From assembly GCF_018917235.1 (NCBI RefSeq), contig NZ_JAHLOF010000001.1, positions 558,001 through 622,000 on the forward strand: a stretch of 64,000 bases of DNA, written 5' to 3'. The DNA comes from Metaclostridioides mangenotii. Its GTDB lineage: Bacteria; Bacillota; Clostridia; Peptostreptococcales; Peptostreptococcaceae. Every line of letters begins with the position of its first letter. Position 1 is the first letter of the stretch. The translations under genes were made by a program, and so were the position numbers. Shown here piece after piece: positions 19,728 to 28,447 of the stretch. The notes under the pieces were generated by a model. That model was not told where the DNA came from. It ran no database searches and saw only the letters and a program-made list of their open reading frames with translations.

Positions 19728-21683
19728 ATGAATAAATGTAAGGAATTAGATATTAAAGCTTGGAGAGATTTTGTAAATTTAGGTAAAATTGATGATACTA
19801 TTAAAAAAAGTATTAAAGATTCTTGGTTAAGATGTAAAGAATATAACGTTGATTACATGAATGGCGGTGGAATCGAGGAATATAAAGTTCCTGTGGATAT
19901 TAAAATAAAAGAGAATATTGATTTAGTATCTGCTGCACAACCAATAATGGAAAGTTTATACAAAGCTATATCCGGTTCAGGTTTTGCTCTATTTCTTACT
20001 GATAATAAAGGATATATATTAGAAGTAATAGGAGACGATGATATTTTAAAAAAAGCTGAAGTATTAAATTTTACTAAAGGCGCTTTATGGTCGGAAATGG
20101 CAGTTGGTACTAATGCAATTGGTACATGCCTGTATTTAAACGAACCTATTCAAACTATTGGTGCTGAGCACTATGGGGTTAAACAGCATTCATGGACATG
20201 TTCATCTGCACCAATTCATGATAATGATGGAAATATCTTAGGATGTATTAATATGTCTGGTATATATAAAGATGCTCATTTACATACTCTTGGAATTGTA
20301 ATTGCAGCTGCAAAATCTATAGAAAAACAATTAGAGCTTGTTATGTCTTATAATTTATTAAATATAACATTTGATTCTATAGTAGAAGGTATGATCGTTA
20401 TAGATGATAAATTCAAAATTAAAAGAGTTAATAATAGAGCGGAAAGTATACTAAGTATAGACCAAGAAAAAATTTTAAAATTAGATATTAAAAAAGTTTT
20501 AAAAAATTTGAACTTTGATTATATTATTGAAAATAGCAAAGAACATTTCAATAGTATAGAGTGTGATTTTCATCTAAAAACAAAGATAATTAGATGTATC
20601 TTAAATGTAGTACCTATGAATGTAAACAGTAAGTTTATGGGTTTAGTTATAACTTTTAGAGAAAGTAAATCTGTACATAAGTTTGTAAGTAAGGTAGTCG
20701 GTTATAATGCTACTTACAATTTTAAAGATATCATTACCGATAACTATAAAATGAAAGCTATGATAACTTTTGCTAAAAAAGCCTCCTCCAGTGATTGTAA
20801 TATATTAATTGAAGGAGCTAGTGGAACTGGTAAAGAGTTAATTGCTCAATCAATACATAACTATAGCGATAGATGTAATGGTCCTTTTGTAGCTATAAAC
20901 TGCGCATCTATTCCAAGAGAATTAATGGAGAGTGAACTTTTTGGTTACAATAAAGGAGCTTTCACTGGAGCTGCTAAAGAAGGTCATCCTGGTAAGTTTG
21001 AACTTGCAGATGGTGGAACTATTTTCTTAGATGAACTAGGTGAGCTACCATTAGATATGCAGTCTAAATTATTAAGAGTATTAGACAATAATACTATTGT
21101 TAGAGTCGGCGGGAATTATGAAAAAAAATTAGATGTTAGAATAATAGGAGCAACAAATAAAAATTTAAGAGAAGAAATTTCTAATAAAACTTTTAGAGAA
21201 GACTTGTATTATAGGTTAAATGTAATGAATATAAAAACGATCCCACTAAAAGATAGAAAAGAAGATATAGAACTTTTAGCAAAATATTTTATAAATAATC
21301 TCAATATAAAAAATAAACATGGCTACAAGATTATAAAGAACGATTATATAAATCAATTAAAAAAATACGATTGGCCTGGAAATGTAAGAGAGCTTAGAAA
21401 TGCTATTGAGAGAGACTATTATTCTAGTGAGAGCGATATAATCTCTTTACTGTCTTTAGATAACGTACCAATTGAAAAAGAAATCATAAAGGATCAAATA
21501 CATGATACTGAGAAAATAATACCTCTTAATATATTAGAGAAAGAAAATATAATAAAAGCTATTAATTGCTGTGGTGGAAATATTTTAAAATCTGCGGAAT
21601 TATTAGGTATAAGTAGAGCTACGATTTATAGAAAATTAAAAAAATACAACATTTTTGAAATAAATTCAGAAGAAGTTGATTAA
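19728..21683 (+). CDS. Sigma-54-dependent transcriptional activator (AcoR-like, GAF-PAS-AAA-Fis)
   Basis: Enhancer-binding protein of 651 residues. The N-terminal sensor region has a GAF domain (about 75-205) and a PAS-like domain (about 210-315). The AAA+ domain has Walker A GASGTGKE (363-370), the sigma-54 contact loop GAFTGA (410-415) and the GELP/LRVLDNN region. A Fis-type helix-turn-helix ends the protein (about 610-648). The architecture matches activators of acetoin/butanediol metabolism such as AcoR. Its only neighbour on the same strand is the dehydrogenase 313 bases on, which has a -24/-12 promoter. Start ATG with AAGGGTGATG upstream. Confidence 0.9.
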   Translation: MNKCKELDIKAWRDFVNLGKIDDTIKKSIKDSWLRCKEYNVDYMNGGGIEEYKVPVDIKIKENIDLVSAAQPIMESLYKAISGSGFALFLTDNKGYILEVIGDDDILKKAEVLNFTKGALWSEMAVGTNAIGTCLYLNEPIQTIGAEHYGVKQHSWTCSSAPIHDNDGNILGCINMSGIYKDAHLHTLGIVIAAAKSIEKQLELVMSYNLLNITFDSIVEGMIVIDDKFKIKRVNNRAESILSIDQEKILKLDIKKVLKNLNFDYIIENSKEHFNSIECDFHLKTKIIRCILNVVPMNVNSKFMGLVITFRESKSVHKFVSKVVGYNATYNFKDIITDNYKMKAMITFAKKASSSDCNILIEGASGTGKELIAQSIHNYSDRCNGPFVAINCASIPRELMESELFGYNKGAFTGAAKEGHPGKFELADGGTIFLDELGELPLDMQSKLLRVLDNNTIVRVGGNYEKKLDVRIIGATNKNLREEISNKTFREDLYYRLNVMNIKTIPLKDRKEDIELLAKYFINNLNIKNKHGYKIIKNDYINQLKKYDWPGNVRELRNAIERDYYSSESDIISLLSLDNVPIEKEIIKDQIHDTEKIIPLNILEKENIIKAINCCGGNILKSAELLGISRATIYRKLKKYNIFEINSEEVD

Positions 21684-21687
21684 TTTT

Positions 21688-21757
21688 TATGTATCAAAAT
21701 GAGAATATATTTAATATAATCTCAAAATGAATCACATAATTATGTATTAAAATGAGA
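21688..21757 (+). promoter_or_regulatory. Candidate enhancer sites for the sigma-54 activator
   Basis: Two copies of TATGTATYAAAATGAGA start at 21688 and 21741, 53 bases apart (about five helical turns). Between them TCTCAAAATGA gives the reverse half, forming a TGAGA/TCTCA dyad. They lie 160-230 bases upstream of the -24/-12 promoter, the usual place for enhancer-binding proteins. Confidence 0.5.
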
Positions 21758-21917
21758 TTTATCGTTAATTTATAAATTTATCACTTTCTATAAAACTTAT
21801 TTTTTTATTATATTTTAATAAAATAACTTATAAAATCTGCTAATTTTAGATGTTTGTAATTGACTATCTATAAAAAAATTAAATTAATTAATAAGTAAAT
21901 TCTAGAAATATGATATT

Positions 21918-21933
21918 TGGTACAAGATTTGCT
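21918..21933 (+). promoter_or_regulatory. Sigma-54 promoter (-24/-12) of the butanediol-type dehydrogenase
   Basis: TGGTACAAGATTTGCT: GG and GC are 12 bases apart as required for sigma-54. It lies 64 bases upstream of the dehydrogenase ATG and just downstream of a sigma-54 activator gene. Confidence 0.8.
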
Positions 21934-21996
21934 CTAATTATATGTTAGAAATTTAACTATATATTTAATCATTATAATTAGGAGGTAATTTTTACT

Positions 21997-23076
21997 ATGA
22001 AGGCAGCGCTATGGTACAATAAAAATGATATTAGGGTTGAAGAAATCGATGAACCTAAAGTTACAAAAGGAAATGTAAAAATCAAAGTCAAGTGGTGTGG
22101 AATTTGTGGTTCAGACTTACATGAATTTTTAGGTGGTCCAATTTTTATACCAGTTGGTCAACCACATCCTTTAAGTAAAAATGAAGCACCAGTAGTTCTT
22201 GGACATGAGTTTTCAGGAGAAGTCGTCGAAATCGGAGATGGTGTAAAAAACTTTAAAGCTGGAGACAGAGTTGTTGTAGAACCTATGGTAGTTTGCGGTG
22301 AATGTCCTGCTTGTAAAGAAGGTAAATATAACTTATGCTCTACTCTAGGATTCCATGGGCTATGTGGAAGTGGTGGTGGACTGGCTGAGTACACTGTATT
22401 TCCAGAAGAATATGTACATAAGTTACCAGACAGCATGACTTATGAGCAAGGAGCATTAATAGAACCAATGGCTGTAGCTTTGCACTCTATAAGAATTGCT
22501 AATTTTAATGTAGGAGATACTGCTATTGTACTTGGTTCAGGTCCAATTGGTCTTGCAACTATTGAATGTTTAAAATCTGCCGGAGCAAAATTAGTAGTAG
22601 TTTTACAGAGAAAATCAATAAGACAAGAATATGCAAAAAGAGCTGGTGCAGATGTTGTTCTCGATCCTAATGTTGTTGATATTGCTGAAGAAGTCAAAAA
22701 ACTTACTGGTGGAGTTGGTGTAGATTTTGCATTTGAAACTACAGGTGCTAAAATCGGTTTTGATACAGGCCTTAATAGTTTGAAATATAATGGAACTATG
22801 GTAATAACAAGCATTTGGGAAGGCGATGTAACTTTTAATCCAAATGAGTTAGTATTTACAGAAAAGAAAATAGTTGGAACCTTAGCGTACAGACATGAAT
22901 TTCCTGCAACGATGGCATTAATGAATGATGGAAGAATTAAAGCAGATGGATATATAACTAAAAAAGTATATCTTGATGATATAGTAGACGAAGGATTTGG
23001 AACATTGACAGGTCCTGATAAGAAAAAACAAGTTAAGATACTTGTGACACCAGATAAATCATTACTAAATAAATAA
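21997..23076 (+). CDS. Zinc-dependent (R,R)-2,3-butanediol dehydrogenase-type alcohol dehydrogenase
   Basis: Medium-chain dehydrogenase of 359 residues. It has the catalytic zinc site CGICGSDLHEF, GHEFSGEVVEIG, the structural zinc cysteines in CGECPACKEGKYNLC, and a Rossmann NAD site around VLGSGPIGLATIE. The sequence, notably the HPLSKNEAPVVLGHEFSGEV stretch, is of the BDH1-like butanediol dehydrogenase type, which interconverts acetoin and 2,3-butanediol; substrate choice is inferred. It is expressed from its own sigma-54 promoter with an AGGAGGT site and ends at a strong terminator. Confidence 0.85.
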   Translation: MKAALWYNKNDIRVEEIDEPKVTKGNVKIKVKWCGICGSDLHEFLGGPIFIPVGQPHPLSKNEAPVVLGHEFSGEVVEIGDGVKNFKAGDRVVVEPMVVCGECPACKEGKYNLCSTLGFHGLCGSGGGLAEYTVFPEEYVHKLPDSMTYEQGALIEPMAVALHSIRIANFNVGDTAIVLGSGPIGLATIECLKSAGAKLVVVLQRKSIRQEYAKRAGADVVLDPNVVDIAEEVKKLTGGVGVDFAFETTGAKIGFDTGLNSLKYNGTMVITSIWEGDVTFNPNELVFTEKKIVGTLAYRHEFPATMALMNDGRIKADGYITKKVYLDDIVDEGFGTLTGPDKKKQVKILVTPDKSLLNK

Positions 23077-23129
23077 TTAATTAGAAATCTATATAAATAT
23101 ATAAAAAAAAAAATTAATCACATCAAAAT

Positions 23130-23270
23130 AACTCAAATTAAAGAGGAATTCCTTATGGAATATCCTCTTATTTTTTTCCAATCCTAAAGAGTACTCTAAA
23201 TCTAAAGCTATGATATATTTCTCACCGTTTTCCTTACAGAATAATTTTTCACTTTCATACGTTAGTATTA
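23130..23270 (-). pseudogene. Possible coding remnant downstream of the TPP-like element
   Basis: The minus strand is open in one frame through the 3' side of the riboswitch-like element and beyond, reading ...ESEKLFCKENGEKY then IIALDLEYSLGLEK. It has no credible start codon or ribosome site and resembles coding sequence only by composition. It could be the trace of a gene once under thiamine control, or chance. No family recognised. Confidence 0.2.
23141..23177 (+). terminator. Intrinsic terminator after the dehydrogenase
   Basis: Stem AAGAGGAATTCC / GGAATATCCTCTT with one bulge, followed by ATTTTTTT. Confidence 0.85.
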
Positions 23271-23330
23271 ACTAACAGGTTCAAAGGGTCAGGTTTTAAC
23301 CTTCTTAACTAGTACAGTCCCCCTAGTAAT
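23249..23330 (-). promoter_or_regulatory. TPP riboswitch-like element with altered binding core and no clear target gene
   Basis: On the minus strand the thi-box signature GACCCTTTGAACCTG is intact (about 23274-23291). It is preceded by ACTAGGGG and followed by a TTAG/CTAA stem with loop TTAATA, then CG, all as in TPP aptamers. The P1 arms TTACT and AGTGA pair. The normally invariant CUGAGA is UUAAGA (23303-23308), and the final UAGGGAAG is changed to TATGAAAG. It points toward the 3' end of the convergent dehydrogenase; no intact minus-strand gene follows. Confidence 0.65.
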
Positions 23331-23371
23331 TTTTTTCTATTATTAATTCAATTGTATCATACGAAAAGTCT

Positions 23372-23863
23372 TTATTCTTCTAAATCGTTAGTTTTATTTA
23401 AATCAGTTAAATTCTTCAAGTATTCAGAATAATAATGTTGTTTTTTGTTTATTAAATTTTTATCTAAATCTCTTCTATCATCCGGAAAATTGTCCAGTTC
23501 TTTTGCACATTTATTACATAAACTTGTCTCTGGAATAATATCTAATCTTTCTTTTTCAATACTGCTCCTACACTCTTCACAAGTAGCATATGTCCCACTT
23601 GCTATACGGTCTAGCGCTTTATCTATCTGATACAACCTTCCCTCTTCGTGGGTTATTAGACTATTTTGCATATCTTGCATAAATATATCTGTACCTAAAT
23701 CACCTATATGGTTATCGTAACTTGATAATTCACCAGACGAATACTTCTCACTTGTATGTTTAGTCGTATTCCCAAATAATGTGTTGTCTCCCATCTTACC
23801 TATTAAATTATTTAATTTCTCTTTTTCTTTTATTAATTCCACTCTATATTTATTGAAATCCAT
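23372..23863 (-). CDS. TraR/DksA-type zinc-finger protein (YteA-like)
   Basis: A 163-residue protein with an N-terminal helical region and a C-terminal four-cysteine zinc finger CEEC...CNKC (about 112-137) of the DksA/TraR family. The layout resembles Bacillus YteA-type proteins, not proteobacterial DksA. Members act on RNA polymerase or have unknown roles; the function here is not established. It stands alone between trpS and the TPP-like element. Confidence 0.8.
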   Translation of the reverse strand: MDFNKYRVELIKEKEKLNNLIGKMGDNTLFGNTTKHTSEKYSSGELSSYDNHIGDLGTDIFMQDMQNSLITHEEGRLYQIDKALDRIASGTYATCEECRSSIEKERLDIIPETSLCNKCAKELDNFPDDRRDLDKNLINKKQHYYSEYLKNLTDLNKTNDLEE

Positions 23864-24020
23864 AACACACCTCTAAAAGATTATTTTGTTCAGTCTGTAC
23901 AATTAAACCTACTAATATAGAGTAGTATGTGGAGAAAACAACTTAAAAATACAATAACTTTTTTACAATTAAAATGAATTACAAACAAAAATCAAGATTT
24001 ATTATCAAAATAAACTAATA

Positions 24021-25016
24021 TTATAGTGATGTGAAACCTACTTTTTTGTAAACTTTTCTTAAGGTTTTAACTGCTTTTCTTTGAGCTTTCTCAGCCCCCA
24101 TAGTGTATATTTCTTTAAGGTAGTCTTTATTATCTAAAAGGTATATATACTTTTCTCTTATTGGTCTCAACGATTCAACCACAACTTCAGCTACATCATT
24201 TTTAAAGTCTCCATATCCTTTACCTTCATACATGGCTACAATTTCATCAGATGACTTTCCGGCTAAATTTGAATATATATCTATAAGATTTTTAATTCCT
24301 GGTTGTTCATTACTGTAGTTTACCAGACCTACAGAATCAGTTACGCTTTTTTTAATTTTTCTTCTTATAGTATCCGCGTCATCAGCTAAAAGTATATATG
24401 CATTTTCATCTACATCTGACTTACTCATCTTTTTAGTAGGTTCTTGTAGGCTCATTACTCTAGCTCCTTCTTTAGGTGTATATCCTTCAGGAACAACAAA
24501 AGTAGGTGAGTATCTATTGTTAAATCTATTGGCCAGATCACGTGCTAACTCAAGGTGTTGCTTTTGATCCTCTCCTACTGGTACCAAATCTGACTGGTAA
24601 AGTAGTATATCCGCCGCCATAAGTACCGGGTAAGTAAACAAACCAGCATTTAAATTAGCTTCATTTTTTTGAGATTTATCTTTAAATTGAGTCATTCTGT
24701 TAAGCTCACCCATATAAGTCATTGTATTTAAAACCCACATAAGTTCCAAATGCTCTTTTACATGTGATTGTATAAATATTGTATTCTTCTCAGGATCAAG
24801 TCCACAAGCTATATATTGAGCAAGAAGCTCCATAGTATTTGCTCTCAACGTCTTAGCTTCTTGAGGTACTGTAATAGCATGAAGGTCAACAACACTGTAG
24901 TAACAATCATACTCATCTTGAAGTAGAGTCCAGTTTTTTATAGCTCCTAAATAATTTCCTAATGTCATCTTTCCAGATGGTTGAGCCCCACTAAATATTA
25001 CTTTCTTTTCACTCAT
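24021..25016 (-). CDS. trpS: Tryptophanyl-tRNA synthetase
   Basis: Class I synthetase charging tRNA-Trp. It is 331 residues. It begins EKKVIFSGAQPSGKMTLGNYLGA, where the TLGN stretch is the HIGH-motif equivalent, and has KMSKSD at about 198. The GEDQKQHLELARDLA tryptophan-pocket segment is present. It is the second gene of mtnN-trpS, 28 bases after mtnN, so the Trp T-box upstream of mtnN controls both. Confidence 0.96.
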   Translation of the reverse strand: MSEKKVIFSGAQPSGKMTLGNYLGAIKNWTLLQDEYDCYYSVVDLHAITVPQEAKTLRANTMELLAQYIACGLDPEKNTIFIQSHVKEHLELMWVLNTMTYMGELNRMTQFKDKSQKNEANLNAGLFTYPVLMAADILLYQSDLVPVGEDQKQHLELARDLANRFNNRYSPTFVVPEGYTPKEGARVMSLQEPTKKMSKSDVDENAYILLADDADTIRRKIKKSVTDSVGLVNYSNEQPGIKNLIDIYSNLAGKSSDEIVAMYEGKGYGDFKNDVAEVVVESLRPIREKYIYLLDNKDYLKEIYTMGAEKAQRKAVKTLRKVYKKVGFTSL

Positions 25017-25044
25017 ATTTTCGCCTCCTAATTCTATTATTAAA

Positions 25045-25740
25045 TTATATTGATTTTAACATGTTTAATACTATATCTTTTGAGTTATGTGCTGCTTCTA
25101 TTACGAATTCGTCATATGTTACATTTGCACTATCATCAGCCTTATCAGACATTGCTCTTATTATTACAAATGGTGTGTTGTTTAAATAACATACATGTGC
25201 TATTGCTCCACCTTCCATCTCTCCGCAATAAGCTCCAAAATCTTTTACTATTGAATCTTTTAACTCTCTAGATGCTATAAATATATCCCCTGTTGCAATT
25301 CTTCCTTTGAAGACATTATGTTTAGTACTGTTTATAGATGAATTATAAGCTGCCTCAATTAATCTTTCATCAGCTTTAAATACAGAAGTCTCCATACGAG
25401 GTATAACCCCCTTTGGATAGTCATACGCTATAGCATCAAAATCGTGTTCTACTGCATCAGTTGATATTACAATGTCATTCACATCTAGCTGTTCATTTAG
25501 AGCTCCAGCCACTCCTGTGTTAACAACAGCATCTACTCCAAACTCACTAATAAGTATCTGTGCACATAACGCCGCATTTACTTTACCTATTCCACATTTA
25601 ACTAATACAACATCTCTTTCTTCTATAACTCCTTGATTGAATTCTAAACTAGCTTTATTTATTGTTTTTTTGACTTCCATAAGTTCCAAAAGTATGCTAA
25701 CTTCTTCATCCATTGCTCCAATAATTCCTATAGTATTCAT
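25045..25740 (-). CDS. mtnN: 5'-methylthioadenosine/S-adenosylhomocysteine nucleosidase
   Basis: Cleaves adenine from methylthioadenosine and S-adenosylhomocysteine in the methyl cycle. It is 231 residues and starts MNTIGIIGAMDEEVSIL. It has the VNTGVAGALN ribose site, the EMEGGAIAHVCY segment with the catalytic Glu, and RAMSDKAD with the catalytic Asp. It is unusual in lying between a Trp T-box and trpS. Confidence 0.95.
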   Translation of the reverse strand: MNTIGIIGAMDEEVSILLELMEVKKTINKASLEFNQGVIEERDVVLVKCGIGKVNAALCAQILISEFGVDAVVNTGVAGALNEQLDVNDIVISTDAVEHDFDAIAYDYPKGVIPRMETSVFKADERLIEAAYNSSINSTKHNVFKGRIATGDIFIASRELKDSIVKDFGAYCGEMEGGAIAHVCYLNNTPFVIIRAMSDKADDSANVTYDEFVIEAAHNSKDIVLNMLKSI

Positions 25741-25797
25741 ATAAATATATCTCCTTTTTTCTTTTATCTTTTGCTTATATTAAAATATTTAAAATTA

Positions 25798-26048
25798 AAA
25801 AATCCGCCCTAAATAAATAGGACGGATATATATCCGTGGTACCACCTAAATTGCATATAACATATATGCCTCTCTAGTTCTGATTTAACGCTCAGCTACG
25901 ATTTAAGCTAATTTTATACTTACTAATGCAATATAAGTTCACTTAATACCTCTAAGGTCCATTCATTAAATAATTCTTGCGAGCTCTCATCGTTCTCTGC
26001 TTTCTGGATTGATACTATATTTAACTACTACTCCTCTTCTCAGGAATT
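25798..26048 (-). promoter_or_regulatory. T-box leader with Trp specifier (UGG) upstream of mtnN-trpS
   Basis: Reading the minus strand: stem I starts around GAAGAGGAGTAGTAG (26027-26041). The specifier loop reads GAA TGG ACC, with TGG (Trp) at 25959-25961. The T-box core AGGTGGTACCACGG is at about 25834-25847. The terminator stem ATCCGTCCTA/TAGGGCGGAT (25802-25827) is followed by a T-run. The specifier matches trpS, the second gene of the operon. Confidence 0.92.
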
Positions 26049-26112
26049 ATATATTAATTTTTGATTATATATTTTTATGATATGCTTTCGAGTTTAAATT
26101 GTCAACTATATA

Positions 26113-26871
26113 TTAGTTAATATGTAATACTTCCAATATATCCATAAGTTCTTTTACATCGACTTGTCCTGGAGCACTTATAAACTTTGCTGATCCAAAT
26201 GTCATACAAGACCCAAATACCTCACCAGATAACCTACTTATCACACCTAAACTCCCCATCGACATGGTTATTATAGGTCTTTTAGCAAATTTTTTATTCA
26301 TAGTATTTGTAGCTGCTAAAAGCGTTAAAACATCGTCTGAGCTATTTGGCATAACAGAAATTTTGGGTAAGTCGGCTCCTAAATTTTGCATTTTACAAAG
26401 CCTTGAAATTATTTCTTCTTCAGATGGCGTTTTTTCAAAATCATGGTTAGATATAATTACCTTTACTCCACTTCTATGTGCACTTTTTATTAATTTTTTT
26501 AACGAAGCTTCTTCATTAAATAGCTCTATATCAATTATATCCACTTCACCTATTTTTATTATTTCTTCGTATAATTTGAAGTAGAACTCATCTTCTATAC
26601 ATTGTTCACCACCTTCTTTTTCACTTCTAAAGGTAAACAATAACGGTATCTCATCTATTTCTTTCTTTATCACAAATAACGCTTTAATAGCTTCCTCTAT
26701 ATTTGTTACTTCCTCAAAGAAATCGACTCTCCATTCAATAAGATCTGCTTCAAGATTCTTTAGCAATTTTGCCTCTTCTTTTAATGATGGTAAATTTCTT
26801 CCGACTATTGGGACACAAACTTTAGGCTTTCCAGCTCCAAAGACTATATTTTTTACTGTCACAGTATTCAT
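26113..26871 (-). CDS. aroD: 3-dehydroquinate dehydratase, type I
   Basis: Shikimate pathway enzyme forming 3-dehydroshikimate through a Schiff-base lysine. The product from the ATG at 26871 is 252 residues; an ATG 24 bases upstream is less likely because GCGGAGGAATT sits just before the inner one. The type I motifs EWRVDFFE, TFRSEKEGG, ISNHDFEKTP (catalytic His) and LPKISVMPNS (Schiff-base Lys) are visible, with SAPGQ near the end. It is a single gene upstream of the Trp T-box. Confidence 0.94.
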   Translation of the reverse strand: MNTVTVKNIVFGAGKPKVCVPIVGRNLPSLKEEAKLLKNLEADLIEWRVDFFEEVTNIEEAIKALFVIKKEIDEIPLLFTFRSEKEGGEQCIEDEFYFKLYEEIIKIGEVDIIDIELFNEEASLKKLIKSAHRSGVKVIISNHDFEKTPSEEEIISRLCKMQNLGADLPKISVMPNSSDDVLTLLAATNTMNKKFAKRPIITMSMGSLGVISRLSGEVFGSCMTFGSAKFISAPGQVDVKELMDILEVLHIN

Positions 26872-27277
26872 ATTCTTAATTCCTCCGCTAATCATCTATG
26901 TATTATCAACGATAAAAACAATAACTACGATATAATTTGTATAGTTTTATATACTTTATTTTACTATGTTAGTATATATTTTTCACTATTTACTTTAACT
27001 TATACTTAAATTATGTATATATTATTTCACTTCTCTAAAATCAAGATTGCTCAATCTTCCATCTCTCTTCTTCCTCTATCCAAAATGAAGTCCTTTTACA
27101 CTAATATATCATAGTGATTATATTAATATAAATAATTAATTAAGCTGAAATTATATCAGATTATTCGTAATATTACAATTATATTTTATTATAATATTTT
27201 TTATAAATATATACTTTTTTCATAATATTAGTGCTAAAATTAAAGTGTGGTTAATTATACTTAGGAGGAATAAATAT
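26872..27277. other. Intergenic region between divergent aroD and the M24 peptidase
   Basis: About 400 AT-rich bases that must hold two divergent promoters. A purine-rich stretch on the minus strand (about 27060-27090) is followed by a small palindrome AAGATTG/CAATCTT (27043-27058). I recognise no riboswitch, T-box or gene here. Confidence 0.4.
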
Positions 27278-28354
27278 ATGAAAACTCAAAGATTAAACGC
27301 AGTTTTAGAACAAATGAAAAAAGACAATCTAACACAAATGCTAGTGAGTGACCCAACATCAATATACTATTTAACAGGTGAATTAGTTCATCCAGGTGAA
27401 AGATTACTATCACTTTACTTAAACGTGAATGGAAATCATAAATTATATATAAATGAACTGTTCCCAATACCTCAAGATTTAGGTATAGAAATCGTTTACT
27501 TTACTGACAATCAAAATCCTATAGAAATAATTACTAAAGAAGTAGAAAAGAATGCTCCTATGGGTGTTGATAAAAACTGGCCAGCTAGATTCTTATTAAA
27601 CTTAATGGAATTAGGTGGAGGAAGTAAATTTATAAACACTTCTTACATAATAGACACACTTAGAATGTTCAAAGATGAAGAAGAAAAAGAAGCAATGAGA
27701 CTTGCATCTAAATTAAACGATCAAAGTATGGCTAAGCTTAAAGAAGCTGTAACAGGTGACCGTACAGAAAAACAATTAGTTGGTATACTATCAAAAATAT
27801 ATGAAGATCTTGGAGCTGATGGATTCTCATTTGATCCAATAATAGGATTTGGTGCAAACGCAGCAAACCCACATGGAGTGCCAGGAAATGATCTTCCTAA
27901 ACCTGGAGATACTGTAATATTAGATATAGGTTGTGTTAAAGACAACTATTGTGCTGATATGACTAGAACAGTATTCTATAAAGAAATACCAGAAAAAGGT
28001 AGAGAGATATTTGAAATAGTTCTTGAAGCTAACAAAAGAGCTGAAGCTATAATCAAACCAGGAGTAAGATTCTGTGATATAGATGCAGCTGCTCGTGACT
28101 ACATAACAGAAAAAGGTTATGGGGAGTACTTTACTCACAGAACTGGTCACTCTATAGGACTAGAATGTCATGATAAAGGTGACGTTTCTGCTATAAACAC
28201 TGATGAGGTTAAACCAGGAATGATATTCTCAATAGAACCTGGAATATATCTATCTGGAGATCTTGGTGTTAGAATAGAAGATCTAGTATTAGTTACAGAA
28301 GACGGATGTGAAATACTAAATAGTCATCCAAAAGAAATCTGTGTAGTTGGTTAA
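27278..28354 (+). CDS. M24 family Xaa-Pro peptidase (PepP/YpdF-like)
   Basis: Metallopeptidase that probably removes N-terminal residues before proline. It has 358 residues from the ATG at 27278, which has AGGAGG 8 bases upstream; an earlier in-frame ATG at 27245 lacks a ribosome site. The N-terminal creatinase-like domain (1-125) is followed by the pita-bread catalytic domain with the metal ligands in ILDIGCVKDNYCADMTRT (two Asp), GHSIGLECHD (His), SIEPGIYL (Glu) and GVRIEDL (Glu). It is followed by a perfect terminator shared with ileS. Confidence 0.92.
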   Translation: MKTQRLNAVLEQMKKDNLTQMLVSDPTSIYYLTGELVHPGERLLSLYLNVNGNHKLYINELFPIPQDLGIEIVYFTDNQNPIEIITKEVEKNAPMGVDKNWPARFLLNLMELGGGSKFINTSYIIDTLRMFKDEEEKEAMRLASKLNDQSMAKLKEAVTGDRTEKQLVGILSKIYEDLGADGFSFDPIIGFGANAANPHGVPGNDLPKPGDTVILDIGCVKDNYCADMTRTVFYKEIPEKGREIFEIVLEANKRAEAIIKPGVRFCDIDAAARDYITEKGYGEYFTHRTGHSIGLECHDKGDVSAINTDEVKPGMIFSIEPGIYLSGDLGVRIEDLVLVTEDGCEILNSHPKEICVVG

Positions 28355-28399
28355 TTAAAGCTAATATATGAGTAACAAATTAAAGTGATGTAAAATAAT

Positions 28400-28433
28400 A
28401 AAGTCAGGAAACTTAAGTTTCCTGACTTTTTAA
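28400..28433. terminator. Bidirectional terminator between the M24 peptidase and ileS
   Basis: Perfect inverted repeat AAAGTCAGGAAACTT / AAGTTTCCTGACTTT with A and T runs on the two sides, between convergent genes. Confidence 0.92.
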
Positions 28434-28447
28434 ATGATAAATATTTT

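Noticed and set aside
27035..27100. Purine-rich minus-strand stretch upstream of aroD as a riboswitch
   Set aside because: No match to lysine, T-box, SAM or purine aptamer cores that I can recognise; composition alone is not evidence.
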